Assembly (NCBI RefSeq): GCF_001457815.1
Contig: NZ_LN898221.1
Location: forward strand, 887,053 to 951,052
Length of the DNA: 64,000 nt
Reading direction: 5' to 3'
Source: Vitreoscilla massiliensis
Lineage (GTDB): Bacteria; Pseudomonadota; Gammaproteobacteria; Burkholderiales; Neisseriaceae
Shown: one piece after another, positions 12,683-21,940 of the stretch
Numbering within the stretch: the first letter of the stretch is position 1
Layout: every line of letters begins with the position of its first letter
The notes under the pieces: model-generated
Told to the model about the DNA's origin: nothing
Databases searched by the model: none
The model's input: only the letters and a program-made list of their open reading frames with translations
Program-made: the position numbers and the translations under genes

Positions 12683-14652
12683 TGCCATCTTTGTATTTGG
12701 ACAACAGCCACAAATGGCGCTGGATATTGAGCAGCCTGCTGTTGCTGTGTCTCATCAGTCTCAGCATCTTGTGGCGCGACAGTGGTGCGCCTGCTTGGCA
12801 AACGCTGTTTGCCGATGCTGAGTCGCTGTCTTTAGACGGCTTATTGCTACAAACTTCGGTATTGCCGCGTTTGGTCATGGCCATGCTCGCTGGTGGGGTA
12901 TTGGCGGTGTGCGGCGTGTTGTTACAACAGCTGACCCGCAACCCACTCGCTGCCGACAATACCTTGGCCGTCAGCAGCGGCGCGCAAATCGCCTTGTTAA
13001 TCGTCACCTTGTTTTTCCCCAAATTAATGTTGTGGCGCGCCGATGTGTGGGCTTTTGTGGGCGCGTTGATCAGCATGGCTGTGGTATTGGCTTTGTCGTA
13101 TAAAAACGGCCTACACCCTGTGCGCATGATTTTGGCCGGCTTGATTCTGAACCTGTATTTGGGCGGCATCAGCATGACGTTGATGCTGTTTTACAGCGAA
13201 GAAGCGCGCGGCATCATGCAATGGAGCAGCGGCTCCTTGGTGCAAGACGGCTGGCAAGATGTGCAAGCTTTGGCGCTGCGTGCGGGCATGGTATTTGTCG
13301 CCATCGCCGTATTGGCCCAACCCTTGTCCATGCTCAGTTTGGGTGACGAGCAAGCCCAGAGCTTGGGCGTGCCGGTCTTGCCCTTGCGTTTGATTGGTTT
13401 GGTGTTGGCGGCTTTCTTGTGCGCCAGCGTTGTCAGCATGGTGGGGATGATGGGTTTTGCTGGCTTGGCCGCTGCAGCGGCGAGCAAACACTTGGGTTTG
13501 CGCAGTTTCAAAAGCCAAAGCTTGGCCGCGTTTGCCATTGGGGCTTTACTCCTGCTGCTTACCGATACGGTCTTGCAAATTTTGGCGCTGCGCACAGGTT
13601 GGCTGTTGTCTACCGGTGCGGTTACCGCGTTTATCGGTGCGCCTTTATTGTTGTGGCTGATTTTCCGCGCCCTGCCCAAGCCTTTGGTGCAAGACCACAA
13701 AGACTATGCCCACATCGCCCCATTCAGCCGCCCCACCATCGCCATCATGATGGTGTTGGCGCTGACGGTATTGTTGGTGAGCTTGTGGGTGGCGCAAGAC
13801 GCGCACGGTTGGCACATCAGCTTGGACCGCGATGCGTGGTTATTGCGCTATCCACGCCTGTTAATGGCCGCCGCTGCCGGCATCATGCTTGCCACTGCTG
13901 GCGTGATTTTACAGCGCATGACTTTAAACCCCATGGCCAGTCCGGAATTGCTCGGCATCAGCGCCGGCACTGCCGCAGGTGTGTTCATCGCCATCTTGCT
14001 TGGCGTCAGCAGCAGCGGTGCTGTGTGGTTGTGCGGCATAGGCGCGGCCATCGTTACCCTCGCTGCCATCTTGTTTTGCAACCGCAACAGCGGCCTGCAA
14101 CCCGAACGCATCTTGCTCACCGGCATGGCCATCGCCGCCTTGTTCGACGCCCTCATCAATGTGTTTTTGGCCGCCGGCGACCCACGTGCACAAAGCGTGT
14201 TGGTGTGGTTGTCGGGTTCCACTTACCAAGCCACGCCGGCACTGGCACAAGGCTTAATCGTCGCGGCGCTGGTGTTATTGGTATTGAGTTTGCCCTTGGC
14301 GCGCTGTTTGGGGCTGTTAAGTTTGAATTCTGCCATGGCGCAAGCCTTGGGCTTGAACGTGGCCTTAACCCAAAAAGCCTTGGTGGTGTTGGCCGCCATC
14401 TTGACCGCGCTGTCAACCTTAATGCTTGGCCCTATGTGTTTTGTCGGCTTGTGGGCGCCACATCTGGCCAAATTCTTGGGCTTTCACAAGCCCTTACACC
14501 AATTGATGGCCGCCGCGACCATCGCCGTGATTGCGATGGTGTTTGCTGATTGGCTCGGTCGCCAAATCGTTTACCCGTATGAAATTCCCGCCGGCTTGAT
14601 GGCCACTTTGCTCGGCGGTGCTTACTTCTTCAGATTGATGCGAAAACTATGA
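12676..14652 (+). CDS. fhuB: Ferric siderophore ABC permease, fused double-length
   Basis: This inner-membrane permease for ferric hydroxamates is a natural fusion of two FecCD-type halves, as in FhuB. The 658-residue protein repeats the signature twice: GVLLQQLTRNPLAADNTLAV near residue 75 and GVILQRMTLNPMASPELLGI near 415. Each half has about ten membrane helices and its own ATPase-contact loop. The start overlaps the fhuD end by seven bases; a second ATG at 12682 is possible. The fusion is the strongest evidence that the operon is fhu-like, since most other siderophore permeases are two proteins. Confidence 0.92.
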   Translation: MVMPSLYLDNSHKWRWILSSLLLLCLISLSILWRDSGAPAWQTLFADAESLSLDGLLLQTSVLPRLVMAMLAGGVLAVCGVLLQQLTRNPLAADNTLAVSSGAQIALLIVTLFFPKLMLWRADVWAFVGALISMAVVLALSYKNGLHPVRMILAGLILNLYLGGISMTLMLFYSEEARGIMQWSSGSLVQDGWQDVQALALRAGMVFVAIAVLAQPLSMLSLGDEQAQSLGVPVLPLRLIGLVLAAFLCASVVSMVGMMGFAGLAAAAASKHLGLRSFKSQSLAAFAIGALLLLLTDTVLQILALRTGWLLSTGAVTAFIGAPLLLWLIFRALPKPLVQDHKDYAHIAPFSRPTIAIMMVLALTVLLVSLWVAQDAHGWHISLDRDAWLLRYPRLLMAAAAGIMLATAGVILQRMTLNPMASPELLGISAGTAAGVFIAILLGVSSSGAVWLCGIGAAIVTLAAILFCNRNSGLQPERILLTGMAIAALFDALINVFLAAGDPRAQSVLVWLSGSTYQATPALAQGLIVAALVLLVLSLPLARCLGLLSLNSAMAQALGLNVALTQKALVVLAAILTALSTLMLGPMCFVGLWAPHLAKFLGFHKPLHQLMAAATIAVIAMVFADWLGRQIVYPYEIPAGLMATLLGGAYFFRLMRKL

Positions 14653-16304
14653 ATTTTACCCAAACCCTGTCTTTTGCCCTGCAGCGCTACCGTGGCAGCA
14701 TTGTCATCATGTTACTGTTGTCACTGTGTTCCAGTGTCATGGGCGTGGCGGTATTGGCGTTTATCAACACGCGCTTGTTACAGGCCGATGCAAGCTATGC
14801 CCACGCGATTGCGTGGTTTGTCGGCTTGTTAGTGCTGTATTTGTTGCTCGCCACAGCGGCACAAATGGCCTTAACCCGTTTGGGCCACCAATTGGTGTAC
14901 GACTTGCTCACGTGCTTGCTCAAGCAAATCATGGACAGCGATTTGCGCCACATCCAAGCCTTGGGCAAGGGCAAAATCATGGCCAGCTTATCGGGCGACA
15001 TTCAGGCCATCAGCTATATGTTTGTGCGCATGCCAGAATTGCTGCAAGGCGGTTTGTTCATCGCCGCTGCCAGCGCTTATTTGCTGTATTTGTCACCGAG
15101 TTTGTTTGCGGTCACGCTGCTGTGGATGGCCGCCACCTTGCTCGGTGGCTACATCACCGTCAAACACGTATATCGCCATTTGGGGCAAATGCGTCTGCAA
15201 GAAAACGACTTGTTCCAACAATACGAGGCCGCGCTCGATGGCCACAAAGAATTAAGCCTCAACCGCCACCGCGCCCAGCGTTTTTACCAAGAAGTCTTCA
15301 CGCCGACGGCGCGCAAACGCCGCCACCATGTGATTTGGGCCGACAATTTTCACGCCTTGGCCGGCAATTGGACCAATGTGATGATGCTCGGGGCAGTCGG
15401 CTTTATTTTCTACCTCGCCTATTACCAACACTGGGCCAGTGTCGCCGACGCCACCACCATCGCCATCACCGTATTGTTCATCCGCACGCCGTTGCTGGCA
15501 GCAGTGGGCGCTTACCCTACCGTGCTGCAAGGCAAGGTGGCGCTGCAAGCTTTGAGTGATTTGCAGCTGCCCGAACCTTCTGCCCATTTTTTACAGGCCG
15601 CATCTTTGCCACAAGATTGGCAACACATCCATTTGCACCAAGTAACGTATGCCTATGACGGCGATGGCGATGCCAGCAAAGCCACAGCAAGTTTTGCCTT
15701 AGCACCGCTGGACTTTAGCTTGCAACGTGGCGAAACCGTGTTTTTGGTCGGCCAAAACGGCAGTGGCAAATCCACGCTGTCGCTGTTATTAAGCGGCCTG
15801 TACCTGCCCGCCAGCGGCCACATCAGTGTGGATGACACCATAATCGATGCCAGCAACCGCAGCGCTTACCGTCAGTATTTTTCCAGCGTCTTTACCGATG
15901 TGCATTTGTTCAGCCACTTGCTCAGCGGCGATGGTGAGTTAGCCGATGCCGACTTGGTCAACGCGTGGTTACAGCATTTGCGCCTGCACAGCAAAACCGA
16001 CATTGTGAACGGCCACATCCAAAACACCGCCTTGTCGCAAGGGCAAAAGAAGCGTTTAGGTTTGCTCATCGCCGCGGTAGAACAGCGGCCTGTATTGGTA
16101 TTGGACGAATGGGCGGCCGACCAAGACCCGCATTTTCGCAAAGTGTTTTACGAGCAATTGCTGCCCATCTTAAAGCAGCAAGGCCACACCATTTTTGCCA
16201 TCAGCCACGATGACAAATACTTCCACCATGCCGACCGCATCATCCAAATGCAAGCCGGCAAACTCACTGACTACGACCCAGCCAGTGCCCAAACATCCTT
16301 TTAA
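14649..16304 (+). CDS. YojI/PvdE-type ABC exporter (cyclic peptide/siderophore exporter family)
   Basis: This is a half-size ABC exporter of 551 residues: six membrane helices (about 1-300) fused to an ATPase. The ATPase has Walker A GQNGSGKSTLS near 363, signature LSQGQKKRLGLL near 463 and Walker B LVLDEWAADQDP near 487. The sequence DEWAADQDP together with SQGQKKRL marks the cyclic-peptide transporter group (E. coli YojI, Pseudomonas PvdE, SyrD). Members export peptides or siderophore precursors. The start overlaps the fhuB stop (ATGA), and the receptor gene follows after 24 bases, so it is part of the uptake operon. What it exports here is unknown; no biosynthesis genes are in the window. 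Confidence 0.87.
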   Translation: MNFTQTLSFALQRYRGSIVIMLLLSLCSSVMGVAVLAFINTRLLQADASYAHAIAWFVGLLVLYLLLATAAQMALTRLGHQLVYDLLTCLLKQIMDSDLRHIQALGKGKIMASLSGDIQAISYMFVRMPELLQGGLFIAAASAYLLYLSPSLFAVTLLWMAATLLGGYITVKHVYRHLGQMRLQENDLFQQYEAALDGHKELSLNRHRAQRFYQEVFTPTARKRRHHVIWADNFHALAGNWTNVMMLGAVGFIFYLAYYQHWASVADATTIAITVLFIRTPLLAAVGAYPTVLQGKVALQALSDLQLPEPSAHFLQAASLPQDWQHIHLHQVTYAYDGDGDASKATASFALAPLDFSLQRGETVFLVGQNGSGKSTLSLLLSGLYLPASGHISVDDTIIDASNRSAYRQYFSSVFTDVHLFSHLLSGDGELADADLVNAWLQHLRLHSKTDIVNGHIQNTALSQGQKKRLGLLIAAVEQRPVLVLDEWAADQDPHFRKVFYEQLLPILKQQGHTIFAISHDDKYFHHADRIIQMQAGKLTDYDPASAQTSF

Positions 16305-16328
16305 TTAACCCGCACAAGAGACCCGCTT

Positions 16329-18392
16329 ATGTCTACCCTCTCCTCCAAAAAATTCCATCTGGCGCTGCTGAGCACCGCCGTATTCTTAGCCTACGCCCCC
16401 GTACACGCTGCCGATGTCGCTGATGACACCGCCGAAGCCGACACCGAACTGGAAGCCATTACCGTGGTCGGTTCGGCCGGCAAAGTCGGTGGCATCAAAT
16501 TCCACGACACCCGTTCTGCCGACGTCATCAAACGCAGCAGCATGGACGAGAACGCCGTGCACAAAGTCGATGAAGCGATAGCCAACCAAGCCGGCGTGTT
16601 GACCAATATGTATGGCAACGATAACAAAGTCGATTGGTTTAAAATCCGCGGTTTCGACGCCTCAGTCGCCATCGATGGCAACGTCACCACCCCGAATGGC
16701 TTTTTTGTGTGGCTGCCCGAAACCTATGGCTTGGAAAGCATAGAAGTGATTAAAGGCGCCAATTCCAATTTGTATGGTGCTTCCAATGCCGGCGGCGTGG
16801 TCAATTTGGTCAGCAAGCGCCCGAAATCTGAACCGGCAGGCGAAGTGAAAATTGGCCTGGGCACCGACAAACGCGGCAGCATAGGCGCGGATTACAGCGG
16901 TGTGCTCAGCGAAGACAACAGTGTGCGCTACCGCGTGGTGGCACAAGCACGGCGCGAAGACAGCCAAATCGAGTTTGCCCATATGAAGCATTATTATTTT
17001 GCCCCCAGTTTGACTTGGGACATCAGCGACAACACCAATCTGACCTTGCTCGCCAGCTACCAACACGAAAAAGGCCGCCCAACCAACGGTTTCTTGCCCG
17101 CATATGGCACCCTCATCGACACCCCCTACGGCAAAATCAACCGCGATACCTCTATGGGCGAGCCGGATTTTGACAAAACCGACCGCACCCAAGTGACCGC
17201 CGGTTACGAATTCCAACACGATTTTGGGCAGGGTTGGAAATTCAGCCAAAACTACCGCTACAGCCATTTGGACTTGCTCAACCAAGGCGTGTTTGCGTGG
17301 GGTTCAGACGGCAACCGCACCGCTTACCGCGGCTATTCTTACAGCGATGGCGACAGCGATGTGCACACCTTGGACAACCGCGTCAGCAAACTGTGGCAAG
17401 GCGAACGCTTTGACAACACCTTATTGCTCGGTTTGGACTATGTGCATTCCAGCACCGATGGCAAAAACAATGGCTTTGGTTATGTACCAGGCTTGGACAT
17501 GTTCAATCCGCAATACGGCGCCGACATCACTTTAACGGGCGACCCTTACCACATCAAATTGCGCCAAACCGGCCTGTACGCTCAAAACCAATTCAAATGG
17601 GACAATCATTGGTTAGTAAACCTCGGCGTGCGCCATGACCGTGCCAAAAGCTCAGGCTATATCGGCAGCAGCGACCAAGGCTACGATGTCAACCACACCT
17701 CTTACAACGCTGGCTTGATGTACCAATTTGACATGGGCTTGTCGCCGTATGTGAATTATTCCGAGTCTTTCCGCCCGATTGCCGGCGGTGATGCGCAAAA
17801 CCGTGCTTACAAGCCTTACGAAGGCCGCCAATTTGAAGCCGGTTTGAAATACAGCCCAGTCAACTTAGATGGCCGCTTCTCGCTGGCGTATTTTGATTTG
17901 CAAGAGAAAAATGCTTTAGTGTCAGACGCGTCCAACGTGCAAGTGCAAGCGGGTGAGCGCCGTGGTCGTGGCGTCGAGTTACAGGCCGATGTCAATGTGA
18001 ATGACAACTGGTCTGTCGCCGGTGCTTACACTTACACCGATTCCAAACAAGACTTGTCCACCGACACCACCATCCGCTCACCGATGATTCCGCGTCACAT
18101 GGCCTCGGCGCAAGTGGCTTACCAATTCAATGCCGGTGCCTTAAACGGCTTGAAACTCGGCACCTCATTGCGCTACGTCGGTTCCACCACCGACGACCAG
18201 TATTACGCGGGCCACACCATCCCAAGCTACACCTTGTGGGATGCGATGGCGCAATACAACTTCGCCAAAGACTGGCAAGTGCAAGTGAACGCGCGCAATT
18301 TGACCGATAAAAACTACGTTAGCGCATGCAGCTTTTACTGCTATTACGGCGCTGGCCGCAGTGTTGAAGCCAGCTTGAGCTACAAATGGTAA
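16329..18392 (+). CDS. fhuA: TonB-dependent ferric siderophore receptor
   Basis: This 687-residue outer-membrane receptor would bind a ferric siderophore and import it with TonB energy. It has a signal peptide (cleavage after VHA near residue 27), a probable TonB box in LEAITVVGS near 45, a plug domain (FKIRGFDA near 103, GANSNLYGASNAGGVVNLVSKRP near 140-163), and a 22-strand-type barrel ending in the aromatic LSYKW. The plug pattern fits the ferrichrome/ferrioxamine receptor group (FhuA, FoxA, FpvA-like without signalling domain). Gene symbol is inferred from operon context. It ends the operon, followed by a terminator. tonB, exbB and exbD are not in the window. Confidence 0.88.
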   Translation: MSTLSSKKFHLALLSTAVFLAYAPVHAADVADDTAEADTELEAITVVGSAGKVGGIKFHDTRSADVIKRSSMDENAVHKVDEAIANQAGVLTNMYGNDNKVDWFKIRGFDASVAIDGNVTTPNGFFVWLPETYGLESIEVIKGANSNLYGASNAGGVVNLVSKRPKSEPAGEVKIGLGTDKRGSIGADYSGVLSEDNSVRYRVVAQARREDSQIEFAHMKHYYFAPSLTWDISDNTNLTLLASYQHEKGRPTNGFLPAYGTLIDTPYGKINRDTSMGEPDFDKTDRTQVTAGYEFQHDFGQGWKFSQNYRYSHLDLLNQGVFAWGSDGNRTAYRGYSYSDGDSDVHTLDNRVSKLWQGERFDNTLLLGLDYVHSSTDGKNNGFGYVPGLDMFNPQYGADITLTGDPYHIKLRQTGLYAQNQFKWDNHWLVNLGVRHDRAKSSGYIGSSDQGYDVNHTSYNAGLMYQFDMGLSPYVNYSESFRPIAGGDAQNRAYKPYEGRQFEAGLKYSPVNLDGRFSLAYFDLQEKNALVSDASNVQVQAGERRGRGVELQADVNVNDNWSVAGAYTYTDSKQDLSTDTTIRSPMIPRHMASAQVAYQFNAGALNGLKLGTSLRYVGSTTDDQYYAGHTIPSYTLWDAMAQYNFAKDWQVQVNARNLTDKNYVSACSFYCYYGAGRSVEASLSYKW

Positions 18393-18440
18393 AACTGAGC
18401 TGTTAAACCTGAGCCAAGCACATGGTTTAATCTGATGTTC

Positions 18441-18476
18441 AAAGCGGCCTGTAAGCTTTACAGGCCGCTTTTTTTT
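18441..18476 (+). terminator. Paired uptake-sequence terminator after the receptor gene
   Basis: AAAGCGGCCTGTAA-G-C-TTTACAGGCCGCTTT forms a strong stem followed by eight T residues. It also lies beyond the converging Ada-like gene. Confidence 0.85.
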
Positions 18477-18501
18477 GATGCTTTGAAACATAAACAAAAC
18501 C

Positions 18502-19332
18502 TCAATCCAATAAAGGCAATTCTTGTCCCAATAAGGCCATTTTGCGGCCGCGCCCCCAGCGGTAATCGCCGATGATGCCGCTGTCGCGGATGACGCGGTG
18601 ACACGGAATTAACACTGCAATCGGATTGCGCGCCACCGCGCTGCCGACCGCGCGCGCGGCTTTGTCGTGGCCTAGGCTGTGGGCGATGTCACCATACGAG
18701 CGCAAACGCCCTTCTGGTATTTGCAACAAGGCTTGCCACACTTTTAATTGAAACGGCGTCGCGCGCACTTGCAAGGCAATCGGCACATCGGTCTTGCCTT
18801 GCTGCAAAAATGCCCACACCGGTGCGTGCAAACCATGCGCTTGTTGCCGCAAGCGTGCGTGTGGGAACGCCGCCTGCAAATCGGCCAACGCCACCGCTCT
18901 GTCGTCAACAAACGCCAACCAGCACACGCCCACATCGGTACAGGCCAACAATACCTCGCCATAGATGCTGTCGCCATAGTGATAACAGATGGTCAAATCT
19001 GCCCCGCCTTGTTTGTAGGCACCGGGGGTCATGCCTTCGAGTTGCACAAACAAATCGTGCAAGCGGCCTGTACCGCTCAAGCCGCTGTCCAAGGCCGCGG
19101 CCAACACACTGCCTTGCTGCTGCAACACTTTTTTGGCATTGCCTATGCTGATGTGTTGCAACATTTTTTTCGGGCTCACGCCTGTCCACAATTGAAACTG
19201 GCGCTGCAAATGCTGCGGACTCATGCCCAGATGCGCCGCCACCTCGTTTAAACTCGGCTGTGCTTGGGCATGGTCGTACAAATAGGCGATGGCCGCAGCC
19301 ATTTGCTCAAAGCGCAGGCGCTCGTCAGTCAT
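18502..19332 (-). CDS. Ada-like fusion: AraC-type HTH plus methylated-DNA-cysteine methyltransferase
   Basis: This 276-residue protein combines a DNA-binding AraC-type domain (residues 5-105, with HLQRQFQLWTGVSPKKM) and an O6-methylguanine-DNA methyltransferase domain (about 110-270). The methyl-acceptor cysteine is Cys244 in the PCHRV motif, and the asparagine hinge lies in ARNPIAVLIPCHR. It lacks the N-terminal Ada zinc domain with the methylphosphotriester-acceptor cysteine, so it is the short Ada form and its role as methylation sensor is uncertain. I chose ATG at 19332 because AAGGA stands seven bases upstream; an in-frame ATG at 19371 has no such site. It probably repairs O6-alkylguanine and may regulate genes. 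Confidence 0.9.
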   Translation of the reverse strand: MTDERLRFEQMAAAIAYLYDHAQAQPSLNEVAAHLGMSPQHLQRQFQLWTGVSPKKMLQHISIGNAKKVLQQQGSVLAAALDSGLSGTGRLHDLFVQLEGMTPGAYKQGGADLTICYHYGDSIYGEVLLACTDVGVCWLAFVDDRAVALADLQAAFPHARLRQQAHGLHAPVWAFLQQGKTDVPIALQVRATPFQLKVWQALLQIPEGRLRSYGDIAHSLGHDKAARAVGSAVARNPIAVLIPCHRVIRDSGIIGDYRWGRGRKMALLGQELPLLD

Positions 19333-19461
19333 GTTGGTTTCCTTAGGCTCAGTCTGGATATCGCACAGCATAAGCGAAGTGGGCGGCGATGCCGACCCGA
19401 TTCTTGCGATTTGGCATTAAGTGTGTTGATTGTAACCATCATCATGCCCGCAACACAAAAT

Positions 19462-19490
19462 AGCGGCCTGTAAATGCTTACAGGCCGCTT
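19462..19490. terminator. Paired uptake-sequence hairpin downstream of antB
   Basis: AGCGGCCTGTAA and TTACAGGCCGCT with a four-base loop lie between the antB end and the Ada-like gene start. Confidence 0.6.
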
Positions 19491-19511
19491 TGAAACGCTT
19501 CTTACCCCAAG

Positions 19512-19551
19512 CCAAGCGCTTCGCACCCGCTTATCTGTGCAAAACGCTTGG
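19512..19551. terminator. Possible two-part hairpin downstream of antB
   Basis: CCAAGCG pairs with CGCTTGG and, inside, GCAC pairs with GTGC. The T run follows on the forward strand only, so its role as an antB terminator is weak. Confidence 0.35.
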
Positions 19552-19607
19552 TTTTCCCCTTAAGGCGAAGCATCACACACGCAAGGAAATTGTTTTTTAA
19601 GCACAAT

Positions 19608-20099
19608 TCAGACGTGGTAAAAATCCAGTACCGAATCGATTTTGTCGTTTAACAACACCGTGTGTTGGTGGCGGATGCGGAAACTGCCGTCCACTGGGCG
19701 CAACACATAAGTGGCGTGGCCATAGAAGCAACCTTCCAGACCTTGACGGTTGTACAGCGTTTGCCAAGCGACCTTGGCCTCGACATTGCCATCGGCCAAT
19801 TGTTTGACCAACACATTGTTAACCGAATGGCAGGTGCGCGGCAGCGGCGTGGCCGAGGCGGCCTTACCTGTGCCGATGCGGAACACGCGGTCTTCCAAAC
19901 CGGTGCGGTCTTCGTAATAAATATAAGACAGGCCTTGATTCGGGTCTTGCACATAGTTGTGCTCATCTATCCATTGTGGGATGTGGTAGACGCTGTCTTC
20001 ATCGTACAAATCCAAATACGCTTCCCATTGGCGCGTGTCGCACAGCGCCGATTTGTGGAATAAGAATTGGCTGACGGCAAATTGAAGTTCTTGTGACAT
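19608..20099 (-). CDS. antB: Anthranilate/benzoate-type 1,2-dioxygenase, small subunit
   Basis: This is the beta subunit of a Rieske non-haem iron dioxygenase that, with the large subunit, converts an aromatic acid. The 163-residue protein is the usual length and has the family's WEAYLDLYDEDSVYHIPQW start and RIRHQHTVLLND-like end. GAGGAG precedes ATG at 20099, and only 13 bases separate it from antA, so the two are co-transcribed. The anthranilate assignment rests on the large subunit; benzoate or 2-halobenzoate are alternatives. The reductase component (antC) does not follow. Confidence 0.85.
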   Translation of the reverse strand: MSQELQFAVSQFLFHKSALCDTRQWEAYLDLYDEDSVYHIPQWIDEHNYVQDPNQGLSYIYYEDRTGLEDRVFRIGTGKAASATPLPRTCHSVNNVLVKQLADGNVEAKVAWQTLYNRQGLEGCFYGHATYVLRPVDGSFRIRHQHTVLLNDKIDSVLDFYHV

Positions 20100-20112
20100 G
20101 GCGGCTCCTCAC

Positions 20113-21522
20113 CTATAGCATGACGGCATTATTAGCGGAATGGGCGGCGTGGATGTGCAAGGCTTTTTTCTTCAAGCCTTGCAACAACAGCTGTTGCCAA
20201 TGGCCATGTTGGTTCACATACAAACCCTCATGGGTGATTTCTCGACCCGTCATCACCGGATGAATGTTCAAGATTTCACTGTTGCGCGTGGCGCCGTAAC
20301 ACCAATTTTGGTGACCGCGGGAAATGTCGCTCCAATGTTCCAAACGCGCTTGGAAGCCTTTTTGCTGCTCACGAAATTCCACCAAATCGTCGGGCGTGCC
20401 CAAACCAGACACATTGAAGAAGTCTTCAAACTGACGGATGCGGTTGCGGCGCGCTTCGGCCGATTCGCCTTTCACGCCTATGCATTGGCTGACCACTTCG
20501 GTTTTGTTCCAAGCCACTGGGCGCACAATGCGCAATTGTGAGCTGATTTGGTCCATGAAGAACAAACTCGGATACAGATTCAAATTGCGCAATTTGTGCA
20601 TCGCCCATTCGGCACGTTCTTGCCCATAAGTCTCAACCAAATACGGCATCACGGTGTCGTAACCGGGGCGCACGGTTGGATTGGGCATGTCACTGAACAA
20701 GACGCTGTGACCGTTTTTAAAGCTGAAGAAGCCATCATCGGTGGCGCTGTCGCCGGCACCCAATTTGCTGTAATCGAGCGTGTCCAGTTGTTCGCCTTTT
20801 TCGGCATTGATTTGTTGGCGGTGTTGCACGGTACTGACATAGTTGTAATGCACGGTGCTGACGTGGTAGCCATCCAAACCGTTTTCGTCTTGCAGCTTCC
20901 AGTTGCCGGCAAAGGTATAGGCCGATTTGCCTGGCAACACTTCCAATTCGCCGGTTGGCGATTGCTCTACCATCAAGTCTAAAAACACTTTGGCATCGCC
21001 CAAGAATTCTTCCAAGGTATCGGTGGCGGTGATGTCCAAGCTCACAAACACGAAACCACGGTAGCTGGCGATGCGGCCTTGTTTGAGGCCACGGCTTTCT
21101 TTGTCAAAATCTTGGCAATACTCAGACGGCGCTTTCACTTTCAACAAGCGGCCATCGGATTTATAACACCATGCGTGAAACGGGCAGGTAAACGTTGATT
21201 GGTTGCCTTTGCTGACGCGGGTTAAGGTGGCACCGCGGTGCTCACACGCATTCACCAAGGCGTGCAATTGGCCATTGCCATCGCGGCTGACGATGATGGG
21301 TTGGCGACCGATGGTGACGGTGACAAAATCGTTGTTATTCGGGATTTCGCTTTCGTGGCAAGCGTAAATCCACACTTTTTCAAAAATCAGTTCCATTTCC
21401 AATTCAAACAGCTCAGGCTTGGTGAACATGTCGCGGGCGATGCGGTAAACACCGTCTTCGGGGCGAAAGTCCAAGCTGCTGTTGACGAAGGTTTGCCATT
21501 GCTCTGTGTTATGGGTGTTCAT
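20113..21522 (-). CDS. antA: Anthranilate/benzoate-type 1,2-dioxygenase, large (Rieske) subunit
   Basis: This alpha subunit would hydroxylate the ring; with anthranilate the product is catechol plus CO2 and ammonia. The 469-residue protein has the Rieske ligands Cys93, His95, Cys113 and His116 (CEHRG...CPFHAWC), and the mononuclear iron site in ENGLDGYHVSTVH near residues 220-232. The segment CPFHAWCYKSDGRL and GLDGYHVSTVHYNYV agree better with what I recall of AntA than of BenA, so I favour anthranilate; this is from memory and should be tested. A GGAGAAGGAAGAG leader supports ATG at 21522. A divergent AraC regulator lies upstream. Confidence 0.87.
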   Translation of the reverse strand: MNTHNTEQWQTFVNSSLDFRPEDGVYRIARDMFTKPELFELEMELIFEKVWIYACHESEIPNNNDFVTVTIGRQPIIVSRDGNGQLHALVNACEHRGATLTRVSKGNQSTFTCPFHAWCYKSDGRLLKVKAPSEYCQDFDKESRGLKQGRIASYRGFVFVSLDITATDTLEEFLGDAKVFLDLMVEQSPTGELEVLPGKSAYTFAGNWKLQDENGLDGYHVSTVHYNYVSTVQHRQQINAEKGEQLDTLDYSKLGAGDSATDDGFFSFKNGHSVLFSDMPNPTVRPGYDTVMPYLVETYGQERAEWAMHKLRNLNLYPSLFFMDQISSQLRIVRPVAWNKTEVVSQCIGVKGESAEARRNRIRQFEDFFNVSGLGTPDDLVEFREQQKGFQARLEHWSDISRGHQNWCYGATRNSEILNIHPVMTGREITHEGLYVNQHGHWQQLLLQGLKKKALHIHAAHSANNAVML

Positions 21523-21940
21523 TGTTCTCTTCCTTCTCCATAAGGGGTAAGGCTATTGAACAATTTTTTGCTTGGGCAAACTATCCACATTTTCCAATTC
21601 TGTATCCGTTTCCTGTATAGGCCATGATTCAGGCTTACAGGCCGCTTAGCGATTGCCCAAACCCATCGCCACAATAGGCATGTACCCTCAGCGTTGGCAG
21701 TCTTTGCAGTATGGGCAATTCACGCTACACTGTTTGTGCCATCATAAAAGCTGTAACCAGACCATGCCCATGTGCTCAAACCACCTTGATGTGGACGACA
21801 CCTTGGCCTGTCCTCTGCTACAAAACAGCTAGCACAGCCGCCAGCCATCATAAAAAATCGTGTCAGCGCCAGTAAGACACGCCATACATCCATAGCGGCC
21901 TGTAACGGCACCATCACTGAATGCATGAGGAGAAACCGTC
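21523..21940. promoter_or_regulatory. Divergent regulatory region between antA and its AraC-type regulator
   Basis: The 418-base gene-free region contains three copies of TGGGCAA: forward at 21573-21579, inverted at 21653-21659 and forward at 21712-21718. These are candidate operators for the divergent AraC-type protein. It also carries single uptake-like elements near 21638 and 21896. Confidence 0.5.

Noticed and set aside
12432..13175. A 247-codon open frame opposite fhuD and fhuB.
   Set aside because: No protein pattern, composition of a shadow frame, and it crosses two identified genes.
13419..14549. A 376-codon open frame within fhuB on the same strand.
   Set aside because: Arg/His/Gly-rich shadow of the permease frame; fhuB repeats both family signatures in its own frame.
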